Shown: positions 26,067 through 37,203 of the stretch, in pieces
How the letters are laid out: every line of letters starts with the position of its first letter
How positions within the stretch are numbered: the first letter of the stretch is position 1
Source of the DNA: Methylobacterium platani
GTDB lineage: Bacteria; Pseudomonadota; Alphaproteobacteria; Rhizobiales; Beijerinckiaceae
Direction of reading: 5' to 3'
DNA: 59,475 bases
Assembly (NCBI RefSeq): GCF_001653715.1
Contig: NZ_LWHQ01000083.1
Location: 1 to 59,475 of the forward strand
Position numbers and translations under genes: made by a program
Notes under the pieces: model-generated
What the model saw: the letters and a program-made list of their open reading frames with translations, nothing else
Told to the model about the DNA's origin: nothing
The model's database searches: none

Positions 26067-28063
26067 TCATCCCGCCGGGCCGAGCAGGGCCGCGACCCGG
26101 GCCGCCAGGTCGGCGGAGGGGAAGGGCTTCTCCAGCACGGTGAACTCCGCCGGGATGCGCGCCGCCTCGGCATGGCCGGTCACGAGCAGGAAGGGCAGGG
26201 CCGGCCAGCGCCGGCGCACCGCCTCGGCGAGGTCGAGGCCGCTCATCCCGGGCATCGCCAGGTCGGCGACGACGAGATCGAACCGCTCGGCGTCGAGCCG
26301 CTCCAGCGCCGCCTCGCCGCTCGCCACCGCGACCTCGTCGTAGCCGAAGCCGTTGAGGAACGAGGCGGTGACGTGGCGGACCTGGGGATCGTCGTCGACC
26401 ACCAGGATGCGGGCACGGCGCGGCGCCGGCGTCGGGGCGGCCGGCGCGGTGGGCACCGCCTCGACCGGCTCGCGCGAGCGCGGCAGGTAGAGCAGCACCG
26501 TGGTGCCGTGCCCGACCGTGCTGTCGATCCGGATCGTGCCGCCGGATTGCTGGACGAGGCCGAACACCATGGCGAGGCCGAGGCCGGTGCCCTGGCCGAC
26601 GCCCTTGGTGGTGAAGAACGGCTCGAACACCCGGCCGAGGATCTCCGGCGGGATGCCGGTGCCGGTGTCGCGGATCGCGATCACCGCGTAGTCGCCGTCC
26701 TTGAGGTTCGGGTCCCGCAGGTTCGCGTCCGGCAGGGCCCGGCCCTTCGGGCTCGCGCCTTGCGGGTTCGGGCCTTGCGGGTTCTGGCCTTGCGGGTTCC
26801 GGCCTTGGCTGCCCCGGACCGTCTCGTTGCGGGTGGAGAGGACCACGACGCCCCCCTCCGGCATCGCGTCGCGGCCGTTGATGCAGAGGTTGAGGATCGC
26901 GAGCTCGAGCTGGTCCGGGTCGACCTTGACCGGCCAGAGGTCGTCGCGCAGGTCGTGCTCGACCTGCACGAAGCCGCCCAGGCTGCGCCCGAGCAGGTCG
27001 TCCATGCCGCGGATCACCGCGTTGAGGTCGACGACGCGGGCCTGGAGGTCGCGGCGGTGGCTGAAGGTGAGGAGGCGCTTGGTCAGCGCCGCGCCGCGCT
27101 GCGCCGCCTGGGCGGCGTTGGTCATCAGCCGCGTCAGGCGGGCGTCGCCCGCCACCTTCGGCAGGGCGAGCTCCAGGCTGCCGAGGATCGCGGTGAGCAG
27201 GTTGTTGAAGTCGTGCGCGACGCCGCCCGCGAGCGTGCCGAGGGCCTGCATCTTGTCGGCCTGGCGCAGGCGCAGCTCGAGCTGGCGCTGCTCGGTGATG
27301 TCGCGGGCAATCACCGCGAGGTGGACGACGGCGCCGGCGGCGTCGCGGATCGGCACCCGGGTGACCTGGCGCCAGGTCTGCGCCGCCTCGCTCGCGCCCT
27401 CGGTCATCGTCGTCTCGGTCGGCGCCCCGGACTCGATCGCCGCCCGGTCGGCGGCCGCGACGTCGGCGGCGAGGTCCGACCTCAGGAAATCCGCCTCGCT
27501 GCGGCCGAGGCAGGCCTCGACCGACGGGGCGCCCAGGCGCTCCGCCATGCGGGCGTTGAGGCGCAGGAAGCGGCCCTGCCCGTCCTTGAAGGCGATCGCG
27601 TCGGAGGAATGGTCGAGGAGGCCGCGCAGCAGGGCGCGCTCGGTGGCCAGTTCGCGGGCGAGGCGGTGGCGCTCGTAGGCGCTGCGCACCGCGTTGCGCA
27701 GGAGCGACGGGTCCCACGGCTTGGTGACGTAGCCGGTGATGCCGCCGCGGTTGAGGGCCGAGACCACCGCCGAGATGTCGGCATAGCCGGTGAGCAGGAT
27801 CGCCTGCGCGTCCGAGATCTCCCGGGCCCGGGCCAGCAGGGCATCGCCGGTGAGGCCCGGCATGCGCTGGTCGGAGAGGATGACGTCGATGTCGGGCTCG
27901 GCCGCGATCAGCTCCAGGGCCTCGGCCGGCCGGCTGGTGGTGAGCACCCGGTACTCGTCCTCGAGCAGATCCTCGAGGGCGACCAGAATATCCGGCTCGT
28001 CGTCCACCGCCAGGATCGTGCCGCGCACGGCCGGAATCATCGCCTCGCTCGTCACGCCCACGG

Positions 28064-28067
<4 letters not shown>
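26067..28067 (-). CDS. hybrid histidine kinase REC-PAS-HisKA-HATPase-REC
   Basis: 666 residues. REC1 (about 16-130, phospho-Asp D66, K116), a PAS domain (about 145-262), HisKA with GGVAHDFNN (H285), HATPase (about 385-530; N-box NLCINGRDAM, DTGTGIPP, GTGLGLAMV) and C-terminal REC2 (about 552-664, D602, K647). Residues 420-456, in the HATPase after the N-box, carry an NPQG repeat insertion. It is the last gene of the chemosensory operon and overlaps the preceding kinase gene by four bases. It has no membrane segment. It probably takes phosphate or a signal from CheA and acts with the neighbouring kinase. Confidence 0.93.
26757..26801. repeat. 15-bp tandem repeat inside the hybrid kinase gene
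   Basis: Three copies of a 15-bp unit (GCCTTGCGGGTTCNG on the + strand) encode consecutive Asn-Pro-Gln-Gly blocks on the minus strand (residues 424-438), with degenerate copies on both sides. The unit length keeps the frame. Confidence 0.85.
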
Positions 28068-29868
<1,801 letters not shown>

Positions 29869-29872
<4 letters not shown>

Positions 29873-30957
29873 GGCGACAGGCCCGGCTGCGCCGCCCGCA
29901 GGATGCGCGGGGCGATCAGGTCGAGGGGCAGCACGCTGCCGGCCGCCTTGAGGCGCACCGCCGCCGCCGGCATCCCGTAGACGACGGCCGAGCTCTCGTG
30001 CTCGGCGATGGTGGCGGCCCCGGCGAGGTGCATGTCGAGGAGGCCGGCCGCGCCGTCCTCGCCCATGCCGGTGAGCAGCACCCCGAGCCCCCGCGGCCCG
30101 GCCGAGCGGGCGACGGAGCGGAACAGCACCGTGGCGGAGGGGCGCTGCCCGCCGACCGGCGGGTCGTCGAGGAGCGTGATGAGCCCGCCGGGGCCGAGGG
30201 CGAGGTGGCGGTCGCCGGGCGCGACGTAGACCTGGCCCGCCACCGGCCGCACGCCCTCGCGGGCGACGCCGACGCCGAGCGGCACGACGCCGTTCAGCCA
30301 GTCGGCGAAGCCCTCCATGAAGGCCGCGCCCATGTGCTGGACGAGGAGCACGGGCAGCGGGAAATCCGCCGGCAGGGCGCCGAGCAGCTTGGCGAAGGCC
30401 GGCGGGCCGCCGGTGGAGGCCGCCACCGCCACGACGCTCGGGGCTTGGGTCGCCGGAATTTGGGTTGGCGGGATCGTCCCGCGAAGCTCGTCCCGGGCCA
30501 AGTCGGTGCGGGCCAGCCGCTCCGCGCCGATCGGCCGGCGCCGGATCACCGGCACCTGGCTCATGATGCGCAGCTGGGTGCAGATCTGGTCGGCGATCGC
30601 CTCGTAGGCGCGGTGCCCGGTGCCGACCGGCTTCTCGACCACGCTCAAGGCCCCGGCCCGCAGGGCGTTCATCGAGATCCGGAGCGAGGAATCCTCGATC
30701 GCGTCGGCCACGACCACGATCGGGGTCGGGCGCTCGGCCATGATCCGCCGGGTGGTCTCGAGCCCGTCGATGCCCGGCAGGCGGATGTCCATGGAGATCA
30801 CGTCGGGTTGGACCCGGTGGATCTCCCGCAGGGCCTCCTCGCCGGAATCGACCGCGGCGACGAGGGCGAGCCGCGGGTCGCGGCTGACGATGTGGGCGAG
30901 GAGCTGGCGCACCACCAGCGAATCCTCCACCAGCATGACGCGGATTGGCTGGCTCAC
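29869..30957 (-). CDS. cheB: chemotaxis response regulator protein-glutamate methylesterase CheB
   Basis: 362 residues from a GTG at 30957 that overlaps the cheA stop (GTGA). REC domain (about 5-120, D57) is joined to the methylesterase domain (about 165-355), whose catalytic Ser is in VAVAASTGGPP, His in LLVQHMGAAFMEGFA and Asp in LLTGMGEDGA. It removes methyl groups from the MCP after phosphorylation by CheA. In the Wsp nomenclature it corresponds to WspF. The open frame continues upstream into cheA but that is out-of-frame coding. Confidence 0.95.
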
Positions 30958-33257
30958 AGCAGCTGACCGATCGTGTCGAGAAGCTCGCGCTGGTCGAACT
31001 TCTGCTTGGTGATGTAGGCGTCGGCGCCGAGGTCGAGGCCGCGGCGGATGTCGGCGGGATCGCCGCGGGAGGTCATCAGGATCACCGGCAGCCGCGTCAA
31101 GCCCGGATCGGCCTTGATCGCCTGGAGCAGCCCGAACCCGTCGAGGCGCGGCATCTCGACGTCGGCGACCACGAGGTCGACGTCGCCGCCGTCCCGCCGC
31201 AGCCGGTCGAGGGCGTCCTGGCCGTCGACGCAGACGAAGACCCGGTAGCCGTGCGCCTCCAGGATGCTCTTCTCCAGGGTCCGGGTGGTGATCGAATCGT
31301 CGACCACCAGCACGGTCGGCACCCGCCGCGCCCGGCGCTCGGGCAGGCTCGCGGGCGCGGCCGCCACCAGCCCGCCGGCGCGGGCGCGCTCGCACAGGCC
31401 CTCGGGGTCGAGCACCAGGGCCGGGGTCTCGTCGGCGAGCATGACGGTGCCCGACATCAGCCCGGGATCGCCGCCGAAGGGCGGGGCCGGGCCGACGAGG
31501 AGCACGCGCATGTCGAGCAGGCGGTCGACGGCGACGGCGCAATGGCCGGCGCCGCAGCGCAGCAGGACGGCGCGCACCTGGCCGTCACGGAGGGGAAGGG
31601 GAGCGACACCGGATCCGAGAAGCGACGCGAGAGGAACGAGCGGCACGACAACGTCCCGTCCCCCCTGATTGATCCGTGCCGCCGGCTCGCCCGCCACCGA
31701 GGCGAGGTCGCGCTCGGTGAGGCGCAGCAATCCCGCCACGGCGCCGCTCGGGAGGCCGAAGGTCTGCGGCGGCTCGCCGGGCCGCAAGGACGCCTCGACC
31801 AGCAGCACCGGCTGGCGGGCGGCGGAGAGCGGCACCGCGATGGTCACCTCGGTGCCGAAGGGCGCGGCCGGCCGCAACGACGCCCGGCCGCGCAAGGACC
31901 GTGCGGCCTCCGCCACCACCGACAGGCCCATGCCGCGCCCGGCGATCCGGTCGACGGCGGTCGCGGTCGAGAAGCCCGGCGCGAAGACGAGGTCGAGGAT
32001 CGCGTCCGGGTCGGGATCGGCGCCCGGGGCCACCAGCCCCTGGCGTCGGCCGGTCTCCAGGATGCGGGCGCGGTCCGGGCCGCGGCCGTCGTCGCGGACC
32101 GTCACGACGAGCTGGCTGCCGCGGGAGGCGACCGACAGGGTGACGGCGAGCGCCTCCGGCTTGCCGGCCGCGCGGCGCGCCTCGGCCGGCTCGGCGCCGT
32201 GGCTGATCGTGTTGCGCAGGGCGTGCAGCACCGGGTCCTTGAGCGCCTGAAGCAGGCCGCGATCGACCTGAAGGTCGAGGCCGTTGAGCCGCACCTCGAC
32301 CGCGAGGCCGGCCTCGCGGGCGATCTCCCGGACCATCCGGCCGTAGCCGCCGAACACCGTCTCGGCCGGCACCAGCAGCAGCCGGTCGGCGTCGTCGCGC
32401 AGGCGGCGCAGCGCGCCGTCGACCGCGCCGGTGCTGCGGCTCTGCACCCGGGCGAGGCCCGAGATGCCCCGGATCACCCCGCGCAGGTCGTCGTCGAGGC
32501 GGCGCACCCGGTCGACGAAGCCGTCGAGGGCGGCGCCCGCCGGGTCGCCGGCCTCGCGCAGGCGGCGGGCGAGCGCCACCATCTCGCCGGCGCGCCCCTG
32601 CACCGTGTCGACGCTGCGGCGCAGGGCGCGGGCGCCGGATTCGAGGCTCGCCACCGCGGCCCCGATCGCCTCCTGGCCCTGCAGCGTCGCGGTCAGGTCG
32701 TGCACCGCCTTCGACAGGTCCTCGACCTGGGCGCTGGCGATGCGCAGGTAGGAGAGGGCGCCGTCCTGCGCGGGGGCGGCCGGGGCGGGCTCGGAGGACC
32801 GGTCGGCCCTCGGCTCCGACCTCGCGGCCGTCTCCGGGACCGCTTCGGGTACGGTCACGGGCTCGGCCGCGGGAGCCGGCGCCCCGGACAGGCAGGCGTC
32901 GAGGGCCGCGATGGCGTCGGCGGGGGCCTCGGGCTCCGGCGTCTCGGGCAGGGACGCGACCAGCCCCTCGATGCGGTCGAGGGCGAGGTCGACCACCCCG
33001 GCGGTCGCCCGGTCGAGGCCGGTGCGGCCCTGCACCACCCGGTCGAACAGCGCCTCCAGCCGGTGGGCCACCTCCTCCACCGCCGGCAGGTCGACGGCCC
33101 GGGCCGCTCCCTTCAGGCTGTGGGCCCGGCGGAAGACGTCGTTCCAGTCCGCCGGCCGGCCCGCCTCGGCCTCGGCGAGGGCCGCCCGGATCGCCGCGAG
33201 ATGCTCGCGGTGCTCGGCGTCGAAGGCTGCGAGGAGGAGCTGGCGGATGTCGTCCAT
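30954..33257 (-). CDS. cheA: hybrid chemotaxis kinase CheA with C-terminal receiver
   Basis: 767 residues. Hpt domain with RAHSLKGAARA (H46), an Ala/Pro/Glu linker (about 120-170), dimerisation helices, HATPase (LHALRNTISHGAEP, DDGRGPD, GRGMGLSVV), a CheW-like domain (about 490-620) and a receiver (about 645-767, phospho-Asp D699, K752 region). CheA with a fused REC is the WspE/CheA3 type. The P2 domain that docks CheY in flagellar CheA is not evident. Overlaps cheB by four bases; the MCP gene lies 25 bp upstream. Confidence 0.95.
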   Translation of the reverse strand: MDDIRQLLLAAFDAEHREHLAAIRAALAEAEAGRPADWNDVFRRAHSLKGAARAVDLPAVEEVAHRLEALFDRVVQGRTGLDRATAGVVDLALDRIEGLVASLPETPEPEAPADAIAALDACLSGAPAPAAEPVTVPEAVPETAARSEPRADRSSEPAPAAPAQDGALSYLRIASAQVEDLSKAVHDLTATLQGQEAIGAAVASLESGARALRRSVDTVQGRAGEMVALARRLREAGDPAGAALDGFVDRVRRLDDDLRGVIRGISGLARVQSRSTGAVDGALRRLRDDADRLLLVPAETVFGGYGRMVREIAREAGLAVEVRLNGLDLQVDRGLLQALKDPVLHALRNTISHGAEPAEARRAAGKPEALAVTLSVASRGSQLVVTVRDDGRGPDRARILETGRRQGLVAPGADPDPDAILDLVFAPGFSTATAVDRIAGRGMGLSVVAEAARSLRGRASLRPAAPFGTEVTIAVPLSAARQPVLLVEASLRPGEPPQTFGLPSGAVAGLLRLTERDLASVAGEPAARINQGGRDVVVPLVPLASLLGSGVAPLPLRDGQVRAVLLRCGAGHCAVAVDRLLDMRVLLVGPAPPFGGDPGLMSGTVMLADETPALVLDPEGLCERARAGGLVAAAPASLPERRARRVPTVLVVDDSITTRTLEKSILEAHGYRVFVCVDGQDALDRLRRDGGDVDLVVADVEMPRLDGFGLLQAIKADPGLTRLPVILMTSRGDPADIRRGLDLGADAYITKQKFDQRELLDTIGQLL

Positions 33258-33282
33258 CGGTGCGGATCGGCGTCCGGTCCGG

Positions 33283-34959
33283 TCAGAGCCGGTAGCGCTC
33301 GGCGAGCGCCAGGAGGGCGCTCGCCAGCTCGCTCAGGTTGGCGGCGGCGGCCTCGACCTGGCGGGTGCCGGCGGCGGTCTGCTGGCTCGCCTGGCGGATG
33401 TTCTGGAGCGCGCCCATCACCTGCTCGATGCCGAGCTGCTGCTGGTTGGTCGAGGCGACGATCTGCTGGAAGGTCTGCACGCTCTCCTGCACCCGGGCGG
33501 TGATCTCCTCGATCGTCGCGTGGGTGGTGTCGGTGCGCTCCTTGCCCACCGCCACGCGCTTGACCGCCTCTTCCGTCAGCATCACCGAGGCGTTGATGCC
33601 GCGCTGGATGTCGCCGAGGATCGCCCGCACCTGGCCGGTCGCCTCCTTGGCCTGGTCGGCGAGCGCCTTCATCTCCGAGGCCACCACCGCGAAGCTGCGC
33701 CCGCTCTCGCCGGCCGCCGCCGCCTCGATGGCGGCGTTGAGGGCGAGCAGGTGGGTGCGCTCCGAGACGTCGTTGACCGTGGCGATGATCTCGCCGATGG
33801 CCTGCGTCTTCTCGCTCAAGGCGACGATGTTCTCGGCGACCGCCTCGCTCTGCTCGCGGATCGCGTCCATGGCGCGCGCCGTCTCGTCGACGGCGCGCAA
33901 GCCCGCGCTCGAGGTCTGGGCGGTGGCCTGGGCGGTGGCGATCACCTCCTGCGCCCGCTTGCCGATCTGGGCGCCGGCATGGGTGATCTCGTCGACGGTG
34001 GCGGCGGTCTCCTGCACGGCGGCGAACTGCTCCTCGACGCTCGCGGCCTGCTCCTGGGCGGAGGCGCGGATCTCGGCGGCGGCGGCGTTGAGGTTCGAGG
34101 TCGAGGCGCGGTTCTGGCTCGCGAGCTGGCGCAGGCCCTCGACCATCTGGTTGAGCACCCCGCCGAGGCGGCCGAGCTCGTCGCGGCGGCTGTCGGCGAT
34201 GCGGCCGGTGAGGTCGCCGCCGCCGACCTTGCCGACGAAGGCCATCACCGCGTCGAGGGGCTGCACCACCGAGCGCCGGATCAGCACGGTGATGACGAGG
34301 GCCATCACGACGCAGATCGCGAGCGCCGCGAGCGTCGACAGCCGGCTCTCCTCGTAGATGGCGCCGACCCGGCGCTGGCCGGCGGTGATCGCCCCGTCGA
34401 GGGCGTCCCGCGCCGCCCCCATGGTGCGCACGAAGTTCTCGCCGGACTGGTCGAGGGCGGTCTCGGCCGCCTGGATGCCCGGCACGTCGTTCGCCGCGAT
34501 CGCCTCGAACTGGCGCTCGGTGGCGGTGCGGGTGGTGCGCAATTCGGCGCCGGCCGCGACCAGCAGCTCGGCGATGCGCTGCCAGGCGGCCGCGCGATCG
34601 GCCGAGAGCGACTGGGCCCGGTAATCGTTGGCGGTGGTGATGGCGCCGGCGAGCGCCGTCTCGGCATTCACCGCGTTGCGCCGCCAGGTCACCGCTGGCT
34701 CCTCCTTGGCCGCCGGCTCGCGGCCGAGCGCCCGCAGGTAGTAGCGGGTGGTCGCCTCGTCGCGCAGGTCGCTCATCCGGCGCTGCGCCTCGCGGATGTT
34801 CTCGAGCTGGTGCATCACCGTCAGGTCGCGGGTGACGATGATGTCGGTGGCGTTGCGCACCTCGCCGATCTGGCCGACCGCGTAGACGCCGAGCGCCACG
34901 ATCACCAGGACGACGGCGGAGAAGCCGAGGAGGATGCGGTTCCCGATCGAGAGCGACAC
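33283..34959 (-). CDS. methyl-accepting chemotaxis protein
   Basis: 558 residues from a GTG at 34959 behind AAAGGGA. Membrane span 1 (about 9-30), a helical periplasmic sensor (about 31-210), span 2 (LAALAICVVMALVITVLI), HAMP, and a signalling domain whose hairpin tip reads ERTHLLALNAAIEAAAAGESGRSFAVVASE. No CheR-docking pentapeptide is found at the C-terminus (ends LAERYRL). It is the dedicated receptor of the operon (WspA/MCP3 position). The usual tip arginine pair is slightly altered (EAAAAGESGRSF instead of EAARAGEQGRGF). Confidence 0.94.
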   Translation of the reverse strand: MSLSIGNRILLGFSAVVLVIVALGVYAVGQIGEVRNATDIIVTRDLTVMHQLENIREAQRRMSDLRDEATTRYYLRALGREPAAKEEPAVTWRRNAVNAETALAGAITTANDYRAQSLSADRAAAWQRIAELLVAAGAELRTTRTATERQFEAIAANDVPGIQAAETALDQSGENFVRTMGAARDALDGAITAGQRRVGAIYEESRLSTLAALAICVVMALVITVLIRRSVVQPLDAVMAFVGKVGGGDLTGRIADSRRDELGRLGGVLNQMVEGLRQLASQNRASTSNLNAAAAEIRASAQEQAASVEEQFAAVQETAATVDEITHAGAQIGKRAQEVIATAQATAQTSSAGLRAVDETARAMDAIREQSEAVAENIVALSEKTQAIGEIIATVNDVSERTHLLALNAAIEAAAAGESGRSFAVVASEMKALADQAKEATGQVRAILGDIQRGINASVMLTEEAVKRVAVGKERTDTTHATIEEITARVQESVQTFQQIVASTNQQQLGIEQVMGALQNIRQASQQTAAGTRQVEAAAANLSELASALLALAERYRL

Positions 34960-34994
34960 GCGGGGGTCCCTTTGGCTGGATGGCGGGGAGCGGG

Positions 34995-35597
34995 TCAGGC
35001 CGAGGCGGCGCGGCCGGAGGCGAGGAGCGGGGCCAGCAGCGCCGGGACGTCGATCACCGCGAAGCCGGCTTCGGCGATGTCGTTCGTCCGGCGGGACCCC
35101 GGCGATGCGGCGCGGGCATAGCCCGCCACCGCCCGCCTGCCCAGTCCCTCGGGCCCCGCCGCGACCTCGGCTTCCACCACCGAGAGGACCCGGTCGACCT
35201 TGAGGCCGATGCGCGGCCCGTCGCGGCGCAGGGTCACGACGTGGCCGGGGCCCCGGTCCGAATCCTGGCCTTGCGCGGCCCCGAGGGCCGCCGCGAGATC
35301 GACGACGCTGACCAGGATCCCGCCCCGCCCGGTCAGGCCGACGAGCGCCGCCGGCGCCCCCGGCACCGGGGTGCAGGGCCGGAACGGGAACACCTCGGCG
35401 ACCTCGTCGAGCCTGAGGCCGACGGCCTCGGCGCCGGCGCGGCACAACAGCAGGGCCTGCGTCGCCCGGGCCTCCGGTGCCGCGCCGCGGGCCGCGAGGC
35501 TGAGGGTGCGGGCATCGAGGATCTCCTCGATCCGCGCGATGCCCAGGGCGGCCTCGCCCGGCATCTGCGGCCCGGCGGCGGGAGCGGAGCCCGGCAT
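34995..35597 (-). CDS. cheW: CheW-like coupling protein (WspD position)
   Basis: 200 residues, one CheW domain over about 45-190 (LLLCRAGAEAVGLRLDEVAEVFPF, LVGLTGRGGILVSVVDLAAAL, VTLRRDGPRIGLKVDRVLSVV). It has a longer N-terminal extension than a flagellar CheW. It links the receptor to CheA. Its ATG shares one base with the cheR stop (TGATG), so translation is coupled. A second CheW gene opens the operon. Confidence 0.9.
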   Translation of the reverse strand: MPGSAPAAGPQMPGEAALGIARIEEILDARTLSLAARGAAPEARATQALLLCRAGAEAVGLRLDEVAEVFPFRPCTPVPGAPAALVGLTGRGGILVSVVDLAAALGAAQGQDSDRGPGHVVTLRRDGPRIGLKVDRVLSVVEAEVAAGPEGLGRRAVAGYARAASPGSRRTNDIAEAGFAVIDVPALLAPLLASGRAASA

Positions 35598-37195
35598 CAG
35601 GCGCCCGCGCCGTCGAGGAACGGCCGGGCGGCGCCGGACAGATCGGCGGCGGTGAGCCCGTCGCCTTCCGGCAGGACCGCGTCGGCGGGCAGGCTCGCGG
35701 CGAGCCGGACCGCGTTGGCCACGGCGCGGCGGCCGGCCTCGGCGCGGCCGGCGGCGATCAGGGTCAACCCGAGGTGGTAGTGAGCCATGACGAACCCTTT
35801 ATCGAGGTAGACCGCGCCGCGGAAGGCGCGTTCCGCCTCGTCGGGCCGGGCCCGGGCACGGGCGAGCAGCCCCTCGTAGTAGCGCAGGCGCGGGTCGGTC
35901 GGGTCCTCGCCGAGGGCCGCCCGGCAGGCGCGCCAGCTCGCGTCGAGATCGCCCGCATCGGCGAGCGCCCGCACGCTCGCGAGCGGGCCCGGCGGCACGT
36001 CGGCACCGGGCTCCACTCGTGGCACGAGGCCGTCCGCGGATGTCGAAGGGCGCGGGCCTTCTCGCCCGGCGGGCACGGAGAGGAGGTCCGCGCCATTCCT
36101 TGCCCCGGGCAGCTCTGCCTGCGGCGGGAGCAGCGGCGCCCAGGCCGGCTCCGGCGGGACCGGAGGCAGGAGGGGATTCGTCGGCGGCCGCGTCGCCGCC
36201 CCGTCTTCCGTTGCCCCGTCCTCCGGGCGGCGATAGGCGGCGGTGCCCGGCAGGGACACGACCTGCAGGAAATCCGCGAAGGCGGGGTTCGGCTCGGCAT
36301 GGCCGAGCAGCAGCCAGCCCCCGGGCCGCAGGCGCTGGGCCAGCGCCCGCACCAGGGCCTGCACCGTGTCGGGGTGGAAGTAGATCAGGACGTTGCGGCA
36401 CAGGATGAGGTCGTAATCCGTCAGCGCCAGGGAGGCGGTGCCGTCGATGAGGCTCATCAGGTTCTGCGGCTCGAACCGGGCGAGCCCGCGATAGTCCGGC
36501 CGCAGCGCGAAGGTGCCCGCCCGCGGCCCCGGCCGGAAGTAGCGCTCGCGCTCCTCCGCCCCCAGGGTGCGCAACGCCCAGGTGCCGTAGACCCCGCGCC
36601 GCGCGACCGCCAGCACGTCGCGGTTGATGTCGGTGCCGGTGAGCCCGATCCGCCACTCGGGCAGGCGCTCCCCCAGGAGCTCGTGCAGCACGATGGCGAC
36701 CGAGTGGGTCTCCGGGCCGGTGGAGCAGCCCGCGCTCCAGATCCGCAGGCGCCGCTCGTCGCTGCGCGCCGCGATGCGCTCGGGCAGGATCGTACCGCGC
36801 AGGGCCGCGAACTGCTCGGCGTAGCGGAAGAAGAACGTCTCCCCGATGGTGATCTCGGCCTCGAGCGCCGCCCACTCGGCCTCCGATCCCTCGAGCAGCG
36901 CGAGGTAGCCGGCGGGCTCGCCGACGCCCCGGACGCGCATGCGCCGGCCGATCCGCTCCCACAGGAGGTCGTCCTTGTCGGCGTAGTAATGGTGGCCGGT
37001 GCGGGCGACGAGGCGGCTCTTGAGCGCCGCGAAGGCCGGATCGCCGAGCGGGGCGGAGCCCCGCTCCATCTTGAGGCCTGGGGCGGAGCCCCGCTCCATC
37101 TTGAGGCCTGGGGCGGAGCCCCGCTCCATCTTGAGGCCTGGGGCGGAGCCCCGCTCCATCTTGAGGCCTGGGGCGGAGCCCCGCGGGATGGTCAT
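35597..37195 (-). CDS. cheR: chemotaxis methyltransferase CheR fused to a TPR region (WspC type)
   Basis: 532 residues. The methyltransferase part (about 50-330) has the all-alpha N-domain, the SAM loop IWSAGCSTGPETHSVAI (canonical CheR has GEEPYS at this place) and LILCRNVLIYFHPDTV. A Pro/Ala linker (about 335-400) leads to TPR-like helices (about 420-500: YYEGLLARARARPDEAERAFRGAVYLD, then MAHYHLGLTLIAAGRAEAGRR). TPR-fused CheR is the mark of the Wsp/ACF class. The N-terminus (6-50) is a tandem GSAPGLKMER repeat. The start is nine bases after the cheW stop. Confidence 0.94.
   Translation of the reverse strand: MTIPRGSAPGLKMERGSAPGLKMERGSAPGLKMERGSAPGLKMERGSAPLGDPAFAALKSRLVARTGHHYYADKDDLLWERIGRRMRVRGVGEPAGYLALLEGSEAEWAALEAEITIGETFFFRYAEQFAALRGTILPERIAARSDERRLRIWSAGCSTGPETHSVAIVLHELLGERLPEWRIGLTGTDINRDVLAVARRGVYGTWALRTLGAEERERYFRPGPRAGTFALRPDYRGLARFEPQNLMSLIDGTASLALTDYDLILCRNVLIYFHPDTVQALVRALAQRLRPGGWLLLGHAEPNPAFADFLQVVSLPGTAAYRRPEDGATEDGAATRPPTNPLLPPVPPEPAWAPLLPPQAELPGARNGADLLSVPAGREGPRPSTSADGLVPRVEPGADVPPGPLASVRALADAGDLDASWRACRAALGEDPTDPRLRYYEGLLARARARPDEAERAFRGAVYLDKGFVMAHYHLGLTLIAAGRAEAGRRAVANAVRLAASLPADAVLPEGDGLTAADLSGAARPFLDGAGA
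37051..37184. repeat. 30-bp tandem repeat at the 5' end of cheR
   Basis: Four identical 30-bp copies at 37051-37080, 37081-37110, 37111-37140 and 37141-37170, plus 14 bases of a fifth. Each codes for the decapeptide GSAPGLKMER on the minus strand and contains a small GGGGC-GGA-GCCCC palindrome. There are no unique spacers, so it is not a CRISPR array. Confidence 0.97.
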
Positions 37196-37203
37196 GTCCC
37201 GGC

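Noticed and set aside
25864..27717. 617-residue minus-strand frame overlapping the last hybrid kinase
   Set aside because: It is the shifted frame of the REC-PAS-kinase-REC gene, rich in Arg/Pro/Gly and without motifs.
30945..33503. 852-residue plus-strand frame opposite cheA
   Set aside because: No family features; cheA on the minus strand has all expected motifs and start/stop overlaps with its neighbours.
37051..37184. CRISPR-like array
   Set aside because: The copies are contiguous with no spacers, in frame inside cheR, and no cas gene is present.
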